A DNA stretch of 64,000 bases from Micromonospora polyrhachis (GCF_014203835.1 NZ_JACHJW010000001.1:4848501-4912500); one strand, 5' to 3'; shown: positions 8,696 to 17,780, numbered from the stretch's first letter. Translations and numbers: made by a program. Notes: generated from the letters alone by a model not told the origin.

Positions 8696-8754
8696 AGCCG
8701 CCGCGAACAGCACGTTACCCGAAAGCAGCCTCAACGACAGGGAGTCCGCGTCCG

Positions 8755-9069
8755 ATGTACGCGATCGTCAAGACCGGCGGCAAGCAGTACAAGGTCGCCG
8801 AGGGCGACGTGATCGAGGTCGAGAAGCTCGCCGGCGAGCCCGGTGACGCCGTCACGCTCTCCGCGGTGCTCCTCGTCGATGGTTCCGACCTGGTGACCGA
8901 CGCGGCGCAGCTTGCCAAGGTCGCGGTGTCCGGCGAGATCGCCGCCCACACCAAGGGACCGAAGATCCGGATCCACAAGTTCAAGAACAAGACCGGCTAC
9001 CACAAGCGCCAGGGTCATCGCCAGCCGCTGACCCAGGTGAAGGTGACCGGCATCTCCAGCGGGAAGTAG
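8755..9069 (+). CDS. rplU: 50S ribosomal protein L21
   Basis: A 104-residue L21 starting [14 protein letters not shown] and ending with the [21 protein letters not shown] segment that contacts 23S rRNA. It is a structural protein of the large subunit. The ATG at 8755 is preceded by GGGAG at a normal distance; a longer in-frame extension upstream covers the leader hairpins and is not coding. The rpmA gene follows after 11 bp and obgE comes next, which is the standard bacterial order and implies one operon. Confidence 0.97.
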   Translation: MYAIVKTGGKQYKVAEGDVIEVEKLAGEPGDAVTLSAVLLVDGSDLVTDAAQLAKVAVSGEIAAHTKGPKIRIHKFKNKTGYHKRQGHRQPLTQVKVTGISSGK

Positions 9070-9080
9070 GTCGTCTCCAG

Positions 9081-9338
9081 ATGGCTCACAAAAAGGGTGC
9101 GTCCAGCTCGCGTAACGGTCGTGACTCAGCGGCGCAGCGGCTCGGCGTGAAGCGGTTCGGTGGCCAGGTGGTCAGCGCCGGTGAGATCCTGATCCGGCAG
9201 CGTGGCACCAAGTTCCACCCCGGTGACCTGGTCGGCCGGGGCGGCGACGACACGCTCTTCGCGCTGGCCGCCGGTGCGGTCCAGTTCGGCACCAAGCGCG
9301 GTCGCAAGACCGTCAGCATCGTGCCGGCGCAGCAGTAG
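9081..9338 (+). CDS. rpmA: 50S ribosomal protein L27
   Basis: An 85-residue L27 starting [16 protein letters not shown], followed by the conserved GVKRFGGQ and [11 protein letters not shown] segments. The N-terminal tail reaches the peptidyl-transferase centre in the ribosome. Unlike Firmicutes L27 there is no cleavable N-terminal prepeptide; the mature AHKKG sequence follows directly after the initiator Met. Co-transcribed with rplU. Confidence 0.97.
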   Translation: MAHKKGASSSRNGRDSAAQRLGVKRFGGQVVSAGEILIRQRGTKFHPGDLVGRGGDDTLFALAAGAVQFGTKRGRKTVSIVPAQQ

Positions 9339-9429
9339 CGCTTTCACCGAAGCGGGCCGTGGACCTGGTGTCCCGGCCCGCTTCGTCGTTTTCATAGCGG
9401 GGAGAGACCTCGCTGGAAGGATTGGTGGC

Positions 9430-10932
9430 GTGACGACGTTCGTTGACCGGGTCGTCCTGCATCTGCAGGCCGGCGATGGCGGGCACGGCTGTGTCTCGAT
9501 CCACCGGGAGAAGTTCAAGCCGTTCGGTGGCCCGGACGGTGGCAACGGCGGGCACGGCGGGAGTGTGTCACTCGTCGTAGATCCACAGGTGCACACCCTG
9601 CTCGACTTCCACTTCCGCCCCCGGATCAAGGCGGAGAACGGCAAGGGTGGCGCCGGGTCCAACCGGGACGGTGCCAACGGTGCCAACCTGGTGGTCAAGG
9701 TGCCGGACGGCACGGTGGTGAGCACGCTCGACGGTGAGGTGCTGGCCGACCTCGTCGGGGCGGGCACCACCCTGGAGGTGGCCCGAGGCGGTCGTGGCGG
9801 CCGGGGCAACGCATCGCTGGCCAACGCCAAGCGCAAGGCTCCGGGCTTCGCCGAACTCGGTGAGCCGGGTGACCACCTCGACGTCGTACTGGAACTCAAG
9901 AGCGTCGCCGACGTGGGCCTGGTCGGCTTCCCGTCGGCCGGCAAGTCGTCGTTGATCTCGGTCATCTCGGCGGCCAAACCCAAGATCGCCGACTACCCGT
10001 TCACCACACTGGTGCCCAACCTCGGCGTGGTTCGGGTCGACGACCACACCTTCACCGTGGCCGATGTGCCGGGCCTGATCCCCGGGGCGGCCACTGGCAA
10101 GGGCCTTGGCCTGGAGTTCCTGCGGCACATCGAGCGCTGCGCCGTGCTGGTGCACGTGGTGGACGCGGCAACCCTGGAGACGGGGCGGGACCCGCTGGCC
10201 GACATCGACGCCATCGAGGCTGAGCTGACCGAGTACGGCGGGCTGGCCGACCGGCCCCGGCTGGTCGTACTCAACAAGATGGACGTGCCGGATGGCCGCG
10301 ACCTGGCCGACATCGTCCGTCCCGACCTCCAGGCTCGGGGTTACCGGGTGTACGAGGTGTCCGCTGTGACCCGCGAGGGGTTGCGCGAGCTGACGTACGC
10401 GATGGCGGAGCTGGTCGAGCAGGCCCGGGCCGCCACGCCGGCACCCGAGCCGACCCGGATCGTCATCCGGCCGACCGCCGTGGACGACGCCGGTTTCACC
10501 GTCGAGTCGGACGGCGACGGCGGATTCGTCGTACGGGGTGTACGCCCCGAGCGGTGGGTACGGCAGACCAACTTCGACAACGACGAGGCGATCGGCTACC
10601 TTGCCGACCGGTTGGCCCGGTTGGGTGTGGAGGAGCAACTCGCCAAGGCGGGTGCCGAGCCGGGCAGCCTGGTCCGGATCGGTGAGCGGGAGTTCGACTG
10701 GCAGCCCACGCTCTACGCGGGAGCCGACTATGTGCCCGGCTCCCGGGGGACGGACACCCGGCTGGAGGAGAGGTCGACCCGGGCGAGCGCAGCCCAGCGG
10801 CTGGCGGCCCGCAAGGCCCGCCGCCAGCGTCCGACGGACGAGGTCGAGGCCGACGCCGGGGATGCGTCCGGTGCGGTGCAGACGGTCGGCGAGACCGACC
10901 GGAACAACAACGTTCTGGATGGTGCCGAGTAG
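9430..10932 (+). CDS. obgE: GTPase ObgE/CgtA
   Basis: A 500-residue Obg GTPase involved in large-subunit assembly and stress control. The glycine-rich Obg fold comes first ([17 protein letters not shown] through [21 protein letters not shown]). The G domain has Walker [10 protein letters not shown] near residue 166, DVPGLIPGA and NKMD, and a C-terminal OCT domain follows from about 340 with a basic, low-complexity tail typical of actinobacteria. The GTG at 9430 (VTTFVDRVV) starts at the conserved fold; the in-frame sequence upstream only overlaps rpmA in another frame. It lies 91 bp downstream of rpmA. Confidence 0.95.
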   Translation: MTTFVDRVVLHLQAGDGGHGCVSIHREKFKPFGGPDGGNGGHGGSVSLVVDPQVHTLLDFHFRPRIKAENGKGGAGSNRDGANGANLVVKVPDGTVVSTLDGEVLADLVGAGTTLEVARGGRGGRGNASLANAKRKAPGFAELGEPGDHLDVVLELKSVADVGLVGFPSAGKSSLISVISAAKPKIADYPFTTLVPNLGVVRVDDHTFTVADVPGLIPGAATGKGLGLEFLRHIERCAVLVHVVDAATLETGRDPLADIDAIEAELTEYGGLADRPRLVVLNKMDVPDGRDLADIVRPDLQARGYRVYEVSAVTREGLRELTYAMAELVEQARAATPAPEPTRIVIRPTAVDDAGFTVESDGDGGFVVRGVRPERWVRQTNFDNDEAIGYLADRLARLGVEEQLAKAGAEPGSLVRIGEREFDWQPTLYAGADYVPGSRGTDTRLEERSTRASAAQRLAARKARRQRPTDEVEADAGDASGAVQTVGETDRNNNVLDGAE

Positions 10933-11028
10933 GCCGCAGAGTCGTCGTACCCGGAACCACGCCGGCCATCCCGGATCAGGTCATCCATCGGAAACCAGGC
11001 GGAAATCGTCGCTGGCTACGCTGCCCGC

Positions 11029-11484
11029 GTGCTGATCGAATTCCGCCCGGTTACCGACCCTGAACTGGCCGCGCTGGTCACCGCCCAGCAGCGGGAGCTG
11101 CGGGAGATCGACGGTGGGCTCGACGGGCAGGTCACCGTCGTGCACGACGACGCCCGCCATCTGGTCGGGATGGTCGACGGACAGGCGGTGGCCTGCGGCG
11201 CGATCCAGACGCTGGGCGGCGACACCGCCGAGATCAAGCGGATGTACGTCCGCCCGGCGCACCGGGGTCGCGGCCTGTCCCGTCAGTTGCTGACTGCCCT
11301 GGAGGAGTTGGCCCTGCGGTCGGGGCACACTGTGCTGCGCCTGGAGACCGGCAGTTACCTGCCGACGGCCATTGCGCTCTACGCCTCCTCGGGTTACGCC
11401 GAGATTCCGGTCTACGGGGAGTACGTCGACAACCCGTACAGCGTGTGCTTCGAGAAGCATCTGCCGGTGCCGGTGCCGGTCTGA
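11029..11484 (+). CDS. GNAT family N-acetyltransferase
   Basis: A 151-residue GNAT acetyltransferase. The acetyl-CoA-binding motif is seen as IKRMYVRPAHRGRGLSRQLL, followed by the LRLETGSYLPTAIALYASSGYAEI segment that closes the fold. Such enzymes move an acetyl group from acetyl-CoA to an amine; the substrate cannot be told. The start is GTG at 11029. It lies 96 bp after obgE and is convergent with trpS, with only 40 bp between the stops and no obvious terminator there. Confidence 0.85.
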   Translation: MLIEFRPVTDPELAALVTAQQRELREIDGGLDGQVTVVHDDARHLVGMVDGQAVACGAIQTLGGDTAEIKRMYVRPAHRGRGLSRQLLTALEELALRSGHTVLRLETGSYLPTAIALYASSGYAEIPVYGEYVDNPYSVCFEKHLPVPVPV

Positions 11485-11524
11485 ATGGTTCCGCGCCCAA
11501 TCGGTGGCTGGTGTCGGCAGCTCT

Positions 11525-12535
11525 TCAGGTGAGCAGGCCGATGGCCCGCTTGGCGCGGTGGACCGTGTCGGCGGCGCTGTGCCTGGCCCGCTCGGCACCG
11601 TCGGCGAGCACCCGTCGTACGTAGCCGGGGTCGCGGGTCAGCTCCGCGTGCCGTACCTGGATGGGGTGCAGTAGCGCCGTCACCGCCTCGGCCACGGCCT
11701 GCTTGAGCTGCCCGTACGAGGTGTAGTCGGCGGCCAGTTCGGTCGGCTTGCCGTCCACGCAGGCGGCGAGGATCTCCAGCAGGTTGGCCACGCCGGGCCG
11801 GTGCTCCGGGTCGTACTCGACGGTGCTGCCCGAGTCGGTGACCGCCCGCAGCACCTTGCGCCGGATCACCTCGGGCGGGTCGAGCACGAAGATCGTCCCC
11901 GTGTCGAGGGAGCTGGTCTTGCCCATCTTGGCGGTCGGGTCGGCGAGGTTCATCACCCGGGTCGCCACCTCGGGGTGCACCGCCCGGGGCACGGTGAAGG
12001 TCTGGCCGTACCGGGCGTTGAACCGGGTGGCCACGTCCCGGGCGAGTTCGAGGTGCTGACTCTGGTCGTCGCCGACCGGCACCTCCCGAGCGTCGTGCAA
12101 CAGGATGTCGGCGGCCATCAGCACCGGGTAGGTGAGCAGGCTGAGGCGTACCTGCTGCTGGCCCGCTGACTTCTCCTTGAACTGGATCATGCGATGCGCC
12201 TCGCCGTACCCGGTCGCACACTCCAGCAGGTAGTGCAGTTCGGCGTGCTCGGAGACCTGGGACTGGACGTAGAGCAGCGAGCGGTCCGGGTCGAGGCCGG
12301 CGGCGAGCAGTATGGTCGCCTGCTCCAGGGTGAGTTCGCGTACCCGGGCCGGGTCGTGTGTGACGGTGAGGGCGTGCAGGTCGGCGAGGAAGGCGATGGT
12401 CTCGCCCCGGTACTGGCCGGTGATGATCGGCTGGATCGCGCCGAGCAGGTTGCCCAGGTGCAGGTTTCCGGTGGGTTTGAAGCCGGTCAGACGCCGGGTG
12501 GCGGTCGTCGCCGTGGTCGGGATGGTCGCGGTCAT
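11525..12535 (-). CDS. trpS: Tryptophanyl-tRNA synthetase
   Basis: A 336-residue class I synthetase that charges tRNA-Trp. It carries the HIGH-type motif PTGNLHLGNLLGA near residue 20 and the KMSKS-type motif KMGKTSS near residue 190. The VGDDQSQHLELARDVATRFN segment between them is typical of TrpRS. The ATG at 12535 has GAAGGAG six bases upstream; the longer frame beginning at 12583 lacks a ribosome site. Upstream, on the same strand, lie a Trp-containing leader peptide and competing hairpins (12595-12695), so the gene is probably controlled by transcription attenuation in response to charged tRNA-Trp. Confidence 0.96.
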   Translation of the reverse strand: MTATIPTTATTATRRLTGFKPTGNLHLGNLLGAIQPIITGQYRGETIAFLADLHALTVTHDPARVRELTLEQATILLAAGLDPDRSLLYVQSQVSEHAELHYLLECATGYGEAHRMIQFKEKSAGQQQVRLSLLTYPVLMAADILLHDAREVPVGDDQSQHLELARDVATRFNARYGQTFTVPRAVHPEVATRVMNLADPTAKMGKTSSLDTGTIFVLDPPEVIRRKVLRAVTDSGSTVEYDPEHRPGVANLLEILAACVDGKPTELAADYTSYGQLKQAVAEAVTALLHPIQVRHAELTRDPGYVRRVLADGAERARHSAADTVHRAKRAIGLLT

Positions 12536-12594
12536 CGGTGGCTCCTTCGGGAGGACGCCGACCGCCGGACCCGGGGCGGACACCAGATACGCGA

Positions 12595-12655
12595 AACGGC
12601 CGCCCGGGAGGGGCGGCCGTTCTTGGTTTCGGGTACGCGGATGCGTGGGCCGCCC
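12595..12655 (-). promoter_or_regulatory. trpS transcription attenuator (terminator and antiterminator)
   Basis: On the minus strand the terminator is AACGGCCGCCC (12621-12611), a 5-nt loop, then GGGCGGCCGTT (12605-12595), an 11-bp perfect stem ending in TTT. The segment GGGCGGCC (12655-12648), placed one base after the leader peptide stop, can instead pair with GGCCGCCC of the terminator's 5' arm as an antiterminator. It can also pair with CGCCC inside the leader coding sequence as a protector stem (CGCCC-TGAC-GGGCG). These are the three competing stems of a classic amino-acid attenuator. The pairing is read from sequence; function is inferred. Confidence 0.75.
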
Positions 12656-12656
12656 G

Positions 12657-12695
12657 TCAGGGCGCCCGCCAGCAGCTCATGGTCGTCATCCGCAT
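12657..12695 (-). CDS. Trp-containing leader peptide of trpS
   Basis: A 12-codon reading frame, MRMTTMSCWRAP, whose tryptophan codon (TGG at 12671-12669) is the fourth codon before the TGA stop. Stalling there would uncover the downstream segment that forms the antiterminator. A TACGGT -10-like hexamer ends six bases before the first ATG, which suggests a leaderless transcript starting at that ATG; ATG at 12680 would give a 7-residue version. It lies 17 bp after the HTH regulator gene on the same strand. A single Trp codon is fewer than in many trp leaders. Confidence 0.65.
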   Translation of the reverse strand: MRMTTMSCWRAP

Positions 12696-12712
12696 GGTGC
12701 AACCGTAGCAGG

Positions 12713-13558
12713 TCAGGTGGCTGCCGTGGCCACCTCGACGATCAGTTTCCGGGACTCCTCGGGGGAGAGGGCGATGGTGCGCTGGTGCCGGAACACGGCC
12801 CGGAGCCGGTCGACCTCGGTCGGCTCCTCGACGAGCTGACCGCCGACGAGGTGTTCGACGTAGCCGACCGGCGGATCCTCGGGGTACGGGAAGTCGAGCA
12901 GGACGAACTGGCCCAGCTCGCCGCCGGTCGCTCCGGCGGTGAACGGCAGGACCTGGATCATGATTCGCCCATCGTCGATCAACTGGACGAGCCGGTCCAG
13001 TTGGGCGGCGAGGATCTCCGGGGTGCCGATCCGGCAGTGCAGCGCCGCCTCGCCGAGCACCAGCTGGCACTGTAATCCGGGCCGGTTGCCGAGCACCTCC
13101 TGTCGGCGTAGCCGGAGCTGGACCCGGCGTTCCACCTCGGCCGGTTTCCGGTTGACCCAGGCTGCCCCGAGAAGTGCCCGGGCGTACTCCTCGGTCTGTA
13201 GCAGGCTCGGTACGACCTGCGGCTGGAACACCTGGATCTTGGCTGCCTCGCCTTCGAGACCGACGAAGGTCCGGAACCAGTCGGCCATGACGTCCCGGTA
13301 GGCGTACCACCAGTCGCGTTGGCTGGCGTCCCGGGCGAGCTGGACGATGACGTCGGCCTCGATGCCGTGTATGCCGTAGATGGGAAGCAGGCTGTGCACG
13401 ATGACGGGGCGGGCACGAGCCCGAGCGGTCTCGATCCGCGACATTGTCGATTGGGCCATGTCCAACCGGGAGGCGACGTCTTCGAGCGTCAGGCCCGCCT
13501 GCTCCCGAAGCTGACGTAACGCCGAAGCGAGGCGACGGCGCTTGATGATCGAGGCCAT
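12713..13558 (-). CDS. XRE-type HTH regulator with DUF5753 domain
   Basis: A 281-residue regulator. The N-terminal helix-turn-helix (LRQLREQAGLTLEDVASRLD, then MAQSTMSRIE) spans about residues 10-60. From about residue 95 the DUF5753 domain follows, with the family's WWYAYRDVMADWFRTFVGLE and QVVPSLLQTEEYARALL segments and a late VQLIDDGRIMIQVLPF strand. Proteins of this type are abundant in actinomycetes and usually sit beside DUF397 genes, as here; some homologues control development and antibiotic production. The ATG at 13558 starts just before the HTH. It is divergent from the small gene at 13886, with a 327-bp region between. Confidence 0.88.
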   Translation of the reverse strand: MASIIKRRRLASALRQLREQAGLTLEDVASRLDMAQSTMSRIETARARARPVIVHSLLPIYGIHGIEADVIVQLARDASQRDWWYAYRDVMADWFRTFVGLEGEAAKIQVFQPQVVPSLLQTEEYARALLGAAWVNRKPAEVERRVQLRLRRQEVLGNRPGLQCQLVLGEAALHCRIGTPEILAAQLDRLVQLIDDGRIMIQVLPFTAGATGGELGQFVLLDFPYPEDPPVGYVEHLVGGQLVEEPTEVDRLRAVFRHQRTIALSPEESRKLIVEVATAAT

Positions 13559-13885
13559 GCCGCGATCATCCCATATCTCTGCGTCACCAATCGGTCGCGC
13601 AAAATCGTAGAGGGATATTGCGTCTACACGGGATCGCTGCAACACTGCGTACGGCTGCGATTACGCAAGCCGCACATCTGTCGCTTGTACTCAGTGGGCC
13701 TCGGCGGACTCGGCGGACTCGGTGGGCCTCGGCGGGACTCGGATGGGCCTCGGTGGGAGCGGTCACGGTCGGCGGATGGCCACACCAGGGGTCGACTGAT
13801 TGGTGCCGGCCGGTCCGGGGCGTGTCGAGTGCAGGATGACGTTGCCCTGGACCAGCGGACCACAACTCTTCAGGAAAGGTTGGCG
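13559..13885. other. Intergenic region between HTH regulator and its small neighbour
   Basis: No gene is seen in these 327 bp. On the minus strand a TACGAT hexamer (revcomp of 13604-13609) is a possible -10 for the regulator. The 13690-13760 stretch is a degenerate tandem repeat of about 9-10 bp units (GGCGGACTC, GTGGGCCTC). The moderately AT-rich part at 13597-13640 is the most likely promoter or operator region. Confidence 0.5.
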
Positions 13886-14239
13886 ATGTACGACAACGGA
13901 TGGCCGCCCAGCCCGTCGCGGGCGACCCTGGTGCGGGAGACCGCCTCGGCCAACGGGTTCACCATGCATCTGGACTTCGACGCGGCCAGCCTCGCCGATG
14001 CGCGGGAGCAGGCGGTCCGGTACGCCGAGGCGTTGAGCATCCTCTGCCCGGAGATCGTCATCGAAACGACCCAACTGTCGTACATGGACGCCTGGCAGCG
14101 CATCGAGCAGTTGTTCTGCGGTGCGATCGGCCCGGACGGCGAGGTGTGCGTGGATGTGTGGGAGCACCCCGGCTTCCACCGGGCAGAGGGGCTGGACGGC
14201 CTCGCCTGGGGCGATGGCGACGGCGACGGCGCTGCCTGA
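13886..14239 (+). CDS. Small acidic protein of unknown function beside HTH/DUF397
   Basis: A 117-residue protein, MYDNGWPPSPSRATLVRE and onward, that I do not recognise. It has strong codon bias and a net acidic C-terminus (a run of GDGDGDGAA). The ATG at 13886 has AGGAAAGG upstream at a good distance; the open frame to the left covers the repeat region and is not convincing. It lies between the divergent DUF5753 regulator and a convergent DUF397 gene, so it may belong to that regulatory group. No catalytic motif, signal peptide or membrane segment is seen. Confidence 0.6.
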   Translation: MYDNGWPPSPSRATLVRETASANGFTMHLDFDAASLADAREQAVRYAEALSILCPEIVIETTQLSYMDAWQRIEQLFCGAIGPDGEVCVDVWEHPGFHRAEGLDGLAWGDGDGDGAA

Positions 14240-14245
14240 CCCCGG

Positions 14246-14464
14246 TCAGTCCAGGTCGAATTCGCCATCCTGGGCACCGGCCACGAAGGCGTCCCACTCG
14301 GCCTGAGTGAAGACCAGGACCGGGCCGTCCGGCTCGGCGGAGTTGCGCATCCCGATCAGGTCGTCCACGAACGCGATCTCGACAGCACCCTCGGACGAGT
14401 CGCCCTCGGCGCGCTGCCACACCGCGCGGGACAGGTCGAAGTCACCCTTGGGGTGTTGCGTCAT
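14246..14464 (-). CDS. DUF397 domain protein
   Basis: A 72-residue DUF397 protein: FDLSRAVWQRAEGDSSEG at the front and PDGPVLVFTQAEWDAFVAGA near the end, the two conserved parts of the family. DUF397 proteins are small partners of XRE/DUF5753 regulators in actinomycetes; at least some pairs behave like regulator and antagonist. The ATG at 14464 has GGAGGA seven bases upstream, which is preferred over the ATG at 14494. It ends 6 bp from the stop of the convergent small gene. Confidence 0.87.
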   Translation of the reverse strand: MTQHPKGDFDLSRAVWQRAEGDSSEGAVEIAFVDDLIGMRNSAEPDGPVLVFTQAEWDAFVAGAQDGEFDLD

Positions 14465-14535
14465 CGTCGGTTCCTCCACTGCGCGATCGGTCATAGCTGA
14501 AGGCTATCCATCAGCCCATCGTGCAGGATAGGCGA

Positions 14536-17100
14536 ATGCCGAGCCTGACCCGCGCCGACGCGGCCGAGCGCGCCGCGCTGCTCACCGTCGAGTCGTACGA
14601 CATCGATCTCGACTTCACCGGAGACGACGAGAACTTCCGTTCGACGGTCACCATCCGGTTCCGGGCAGCCGCTATCGGGGCGACCACCTTCGTCGAGATC
14701 CGTCCGACCCGACTGCTCGGGCTACGGCTCAACGGAGTGGAGTTGGACCTGGCGGCCCTCGACGACAATCGTGTCCCGTTGCCCGCGCTGCTCGCCGACA
14801 ACACGCTGACCGTCGAGGCCGAGATGGCGTACTCGAACAGCGGCGAGGGGATGCACCGCTTCGTTGACCCGGCCGACGGGGAAACCTACCTCTATGCCAT
14901 GTCCTTTCTGGACAACGCGCAACGCATCTTCGCCGCGTTCGACCAACCGGACCTGAAGGCACCGGTCACCCTGTCGGTGACCGCACCGCCGCACTGGCTG
15001 GTCGCCGCCAACGGTGCAGCGGCGGCCACTCCGGTAGCCGGTCGCTGGGAGTTCGCCCCGACTGAGCCGTTGGCCACCTACTTCGTCTCGCTGATCGCCG
15101 GGCCCTACCACGTCGTACGCGACGAGCACGACGGCATTCCCCTGGCCTTCTACTGCCGGCGTTCGCTCGCCGAACATCTCGATCGGGACGCCGAGGAGAT
15201 TCTCACCATCACCCGGCAGTGCCTGGACCGGCTGCACGAGCTGTTCGAGGTGCGCTACCCGTTCGGCAAGTACGACCAGGCGTTCGTGCCCGAGTTCAAT
15301 GCCGGGGCGATGGAGAATCCCGGCCTGGTCACGATCCAGGACGACCTCGTCTTCCGCTCGGCGGTCACCGAGAGCCAGCGTGAGTTGCGCGCCACCCTCA
15401 TCGCCCACGAGATGGCGCACATGTGGTTCGGTGACCTGGTCACCATGCGCTGGTGGGACGACCTGTGGCTGAACGAGTCGTTCGCCGAGTACCTGGGGAC
15501 GCGGGTGACCGCCGAGGCGACCCGCTTCGACCGCGCCTGGACCACCTTCGCGATGCGCCGCAAGGCCTGGGGGTACGCCGCCGACCAGCGCCCCTCCACC
15601 CATCCAGTCGCGCCGGTCGAGGTCGCCGACGCGGCGCAGGCGCTGCTGAACTTCGACGGCATCTCGTACGCCAAGGGCGCGGCCGTGCTGCGTCAGCTCG
15701 TCGCCCAGGTCGGCGACGCGGCGCTCCTGGCCGGGTTGCGGGCACACTTCGCCGCACACCGCTTCGGCAACGCCACTCTGGCCGACCTGCTGGGCGCACT
15801 CACCCAATCAAGCCTGGCGGGCGGGGATCGGCAGCCGAACCTGGACCTTGCCGACTGGGCGGAGGTGTGGCTGCGCCGGGCGCAGGTCAACACCCTGACC
15901 GTGGACGCGACCGTGGACGACCAGGGGCGCTATACCGAGGTCGCCGTGACCCAGACTGCTCCGCTGGAACACCCGGTGTTACGTCCGCACCGGATCGGCG
16001 TCGGGCTCTACGACACCGACCCGGCAGGGGGCGCTCGGCTCCGGGAACGGTTCGAGGTGGACCTCGTTCCGGAGGCCGACGGGGGACGGACGGTCCTGCC
16101 CGAGTTGGCCGGTCGGCAGGCGGCGACCGTACTGCTGCCCAACGACGGGGACCTGACCTTCGCCAAGGTACGCCTCGACCCGGCGTCGGCGGCGGCCGTA
16201 CCGGTGCTTCTGCCGGCGTTGGCCGACTCGCTGGCCCGGGCGGTGCTCTGGGGTGCGACGCTCGACGCGGTGACCGACGGAGAGCGGCCAGTGGCCGACC
16301 TGGTCGACTTGATCCGCGCCGCGTTGCCCACCGAGACCGAGGTCGTCGTGGTGGAGGACGTACTGGCCCTGAGCCGTTCGCTGATCGACCGCTATCTCGA
16401 CCCGGCGGCCCGGCACGCGGCGCTGGGACACGTTGGACGGGCCTGTGACCAGATGCTCGACACCGCACCGCCCGGTGGATCGATGCAGCTCGCGGCCGTC
16501 AAGGGACTGATCTGGACAAGCACCGGCCCGGAGCGGCTGGCCGGTTGGCTGGCCGGGGAGGCGGTACCGACCGGACTGGCCATCGATACCGATTTACGGT
16601 GGGCGCTGCTCGGCCGGCTTGCCGTGCTCGGAGCCGTGGGGGAGGCGGAGATCGCCCGGGAACTGGCTGCGGACCAGAGTGCGACCGGTGCGGCCCAGGC
16701 GGCACGGTGTCGGGCCACGCTGCCCGACCCCACGGCGAAGGAGCGCGCCTGGCAGGTGATCATCTCGGACACGACTCTCTCCAACCGGCTCGTGGAGGCC
16801 AACGCCGCCGGGTTCTGGCATCCCGAGCAGACGGGGCTGACCGACTCCTATGTGGAGCGGTACTTCACGGAGATGCCGGCGATGATGCATCGCCGTACCC
16901 CGTGGGTGGCCGAGGGGGTCGCGGCGCTGGCCTTTCCCCGCTACACGGTGGCCGAACCCACCCGGGAGCTGGCCGGGGCGTTGCTGGCCCGCGCCGACCT
17001 GGTGCCGGGACTGCGTCGGGTGGTCACCGACGCGGACGACGACCTGCGCCGTGCGCTGGTGGCCCGGACCGTGTTCCCGGCCCGGTCGGAGGTGGCCTGA
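14536..17100 (+). CDS. pepN: Aminopeptidase N (M1 family)
   Basis: An 854-residue M1 metallo-aminopeptidase that removes N-terminal residues from peptides in the cytoplasm. The substrate-anchoring GAMEN motif is at 257-261. The zinc site HEMAH is at 291-295 with the third ligand glutamate at about 314 (WLNESFAEY). The C-terminal half is the ERAP1-like domain of actinobacterial PepN (TIGR02412). The ATG at 14536 begins MPSLTRADAAERAALL, the usual family start; an in-frame start at 14521 is possible. The gene is divergent from the DUF397 gene, with start codons 71 bp apart. Confidence 0.95.
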   Translation: MPSLTRADAAERAALLTVESYDIDLDFTGDDENFRSTVTIRFRAAAIGATTFVEIRPTRLLGLRLNGVELDLAALDDNRVPLPALLADNTLTVEAEMAYSNSGEGMHRFVDPADGETYLYAMSFLDNAQRIFAAFDQPDLKAPVTLSVTAPPHWLVAANGAAAATPVAGRWEFAPTEPLATYFVSLIAGPYHVVRDEHDGIPLAFYCRRSLAEHLDRDAEEILTITRQCLDRLHELFEVRYPFGKYDQAFVPEFNAGAMENPGLVTIQDDLVFRSAVTESQRELRATLIAHEMAHMWFGDLVTMRWWDDLWLNESFAEYLGTRVTAEATRFDRAWTTFAMRRKAWGYAADQRPSTHPVAPVEVADAAQALLNFDGISYAKGAAVLRQLVAQVGDAALLAGLRAHFAAHRFGNATLADLLGALTQSSLAGGDRQPNLDLADWAEVWLRRAQVNTLTVDATVDDQGRYTEVAVTQTAPLEHPVLRPHRIGVGLYDTDPAGGARLRERFEVDLVPEADGGRTVLPELAGRQAATVLLPNDGDLTFAKVRLDPASAAAVPVLLPALADSLARAVLWGATLDAVTDGERPVADLVDLIRAALPTETEVVVVEDVLALSRSLIDRYLDPAARHAALGHVGRACDQMLDTAPPGGSMQLAAVKGLIWTSTGPERLAGWLAGEAVPTGLAIDTDLRWALLGRLAVLGAVGEAEIARELAADQSATGAAQAARCRATLPDPTAKERAWQVIISDTTLSNRLVEANAAGFWHPEQTGLTDSYVERYFTEMPAMMHRRTPWVAEGVAALAFPRYTVAEPTRELAGALLARADLVPGLRRVVTDADDDLRRALVARTVFPARSEVA

Positions 17101-17183
17101 CCCCGGATGACGGACGGCTGTGAGCCGTGCCTTCTGTCACATGCCCGGCCGGTGATCAAGCATGATCGGCATACGATCGAGGC

Positions 17184-17780
17184 GTGGAACAGGACATCCG
17201 ACGGGTCGGGATCATGGGGGGCACCTTCGACCCGATCCATCAGGGCCACCTCGTCGCGGCGAGCGAGGTGGCCGACCGGTTCGAGCTGGACGAGGTGGTG
17301 TTCGTACCGACCGGACAGCCCTGGCAGAAGGCCGACGAACCGGTCAGCCCGGCAGAGGACCGCTATCTGATGACGGTGATCGCAACCGCGTCGAATCCGC
17401 GTTTCCAGGTCAGTCGGGTCGACATCGACCGGGGCGGGCCGACCTACACCGTCGACACGTTGCGCGACCTGCGCGCCGAGTACGGCCCGAAGGTCGAACT
17501 CTTCTTCATCACCGGCGCGGACGCGTTGGAGAGGATCCTGTCCTGGAAAGATCTGGACCAGATGTTCGAGTTGGCGCACTTCATCGGGGTGACCCGACCC
17601 GGGTTCGAACTCACCGACGCGCATCTGCCGGCCGACACAGTCAGCCTGGTGCAGGTGCCGGCGATGGCCATCTCGTCCACCGACTGCCGGCGACGTGTCG
17701 CGGCGGGCGAGCCGGTCTGGTACCTGGTGCCCGACGGTGTGGTGCAGTACATCGCCAAACGCGGGCTGTATCGCGCGTGA
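17184..17780 (+). CDS. nadD: Nicotinate-nucleotide adenylyltransferase
   Basis: A 198-residue NadD that joins ATP and nicotinate mononucleotide to make deamido-NAD, a required step of NAD synthesis. Motifs are [12 protein letters not shown] near residue 12 and the ISSTDCRRR (SSTxxR) signature near residue 166. The start is GTG at 17184. The order nadD, rsfS, histidine phosphatase, then degV nearby is the same as in mycobacteria, which supports all four calls. Confidence 0.96.
   Translation: MEQDIRRVGIMGGTFDPIHQGHLVAASEVADRFELDEVVFVPTGQPWQKADEPVSPAEDRYLMTVIATASNPRFQVSRVDIDRGGPTYTVDTLRDLRAEYGPKVELFFITGADALERILSWKDLDQMFELAHFIGVTRPGFELTDAHLPADTVSLVQVPAMAISSTDCRRRVAAGEPVWYLVPDGVVQYIAKRGLYRA

Noticed and set aside
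12584-12712. T-box leader for trpS
   Set aside because: No T-box core motif or specifier loop is visible; the leader peptide and competing stems fit ribosome-mediated attenuation better.
14722-15807. 361-codon frame antisense to pepN
   Set aside because: A GC-rich shadow of a gene with intact catalytic motifs on the other strand.
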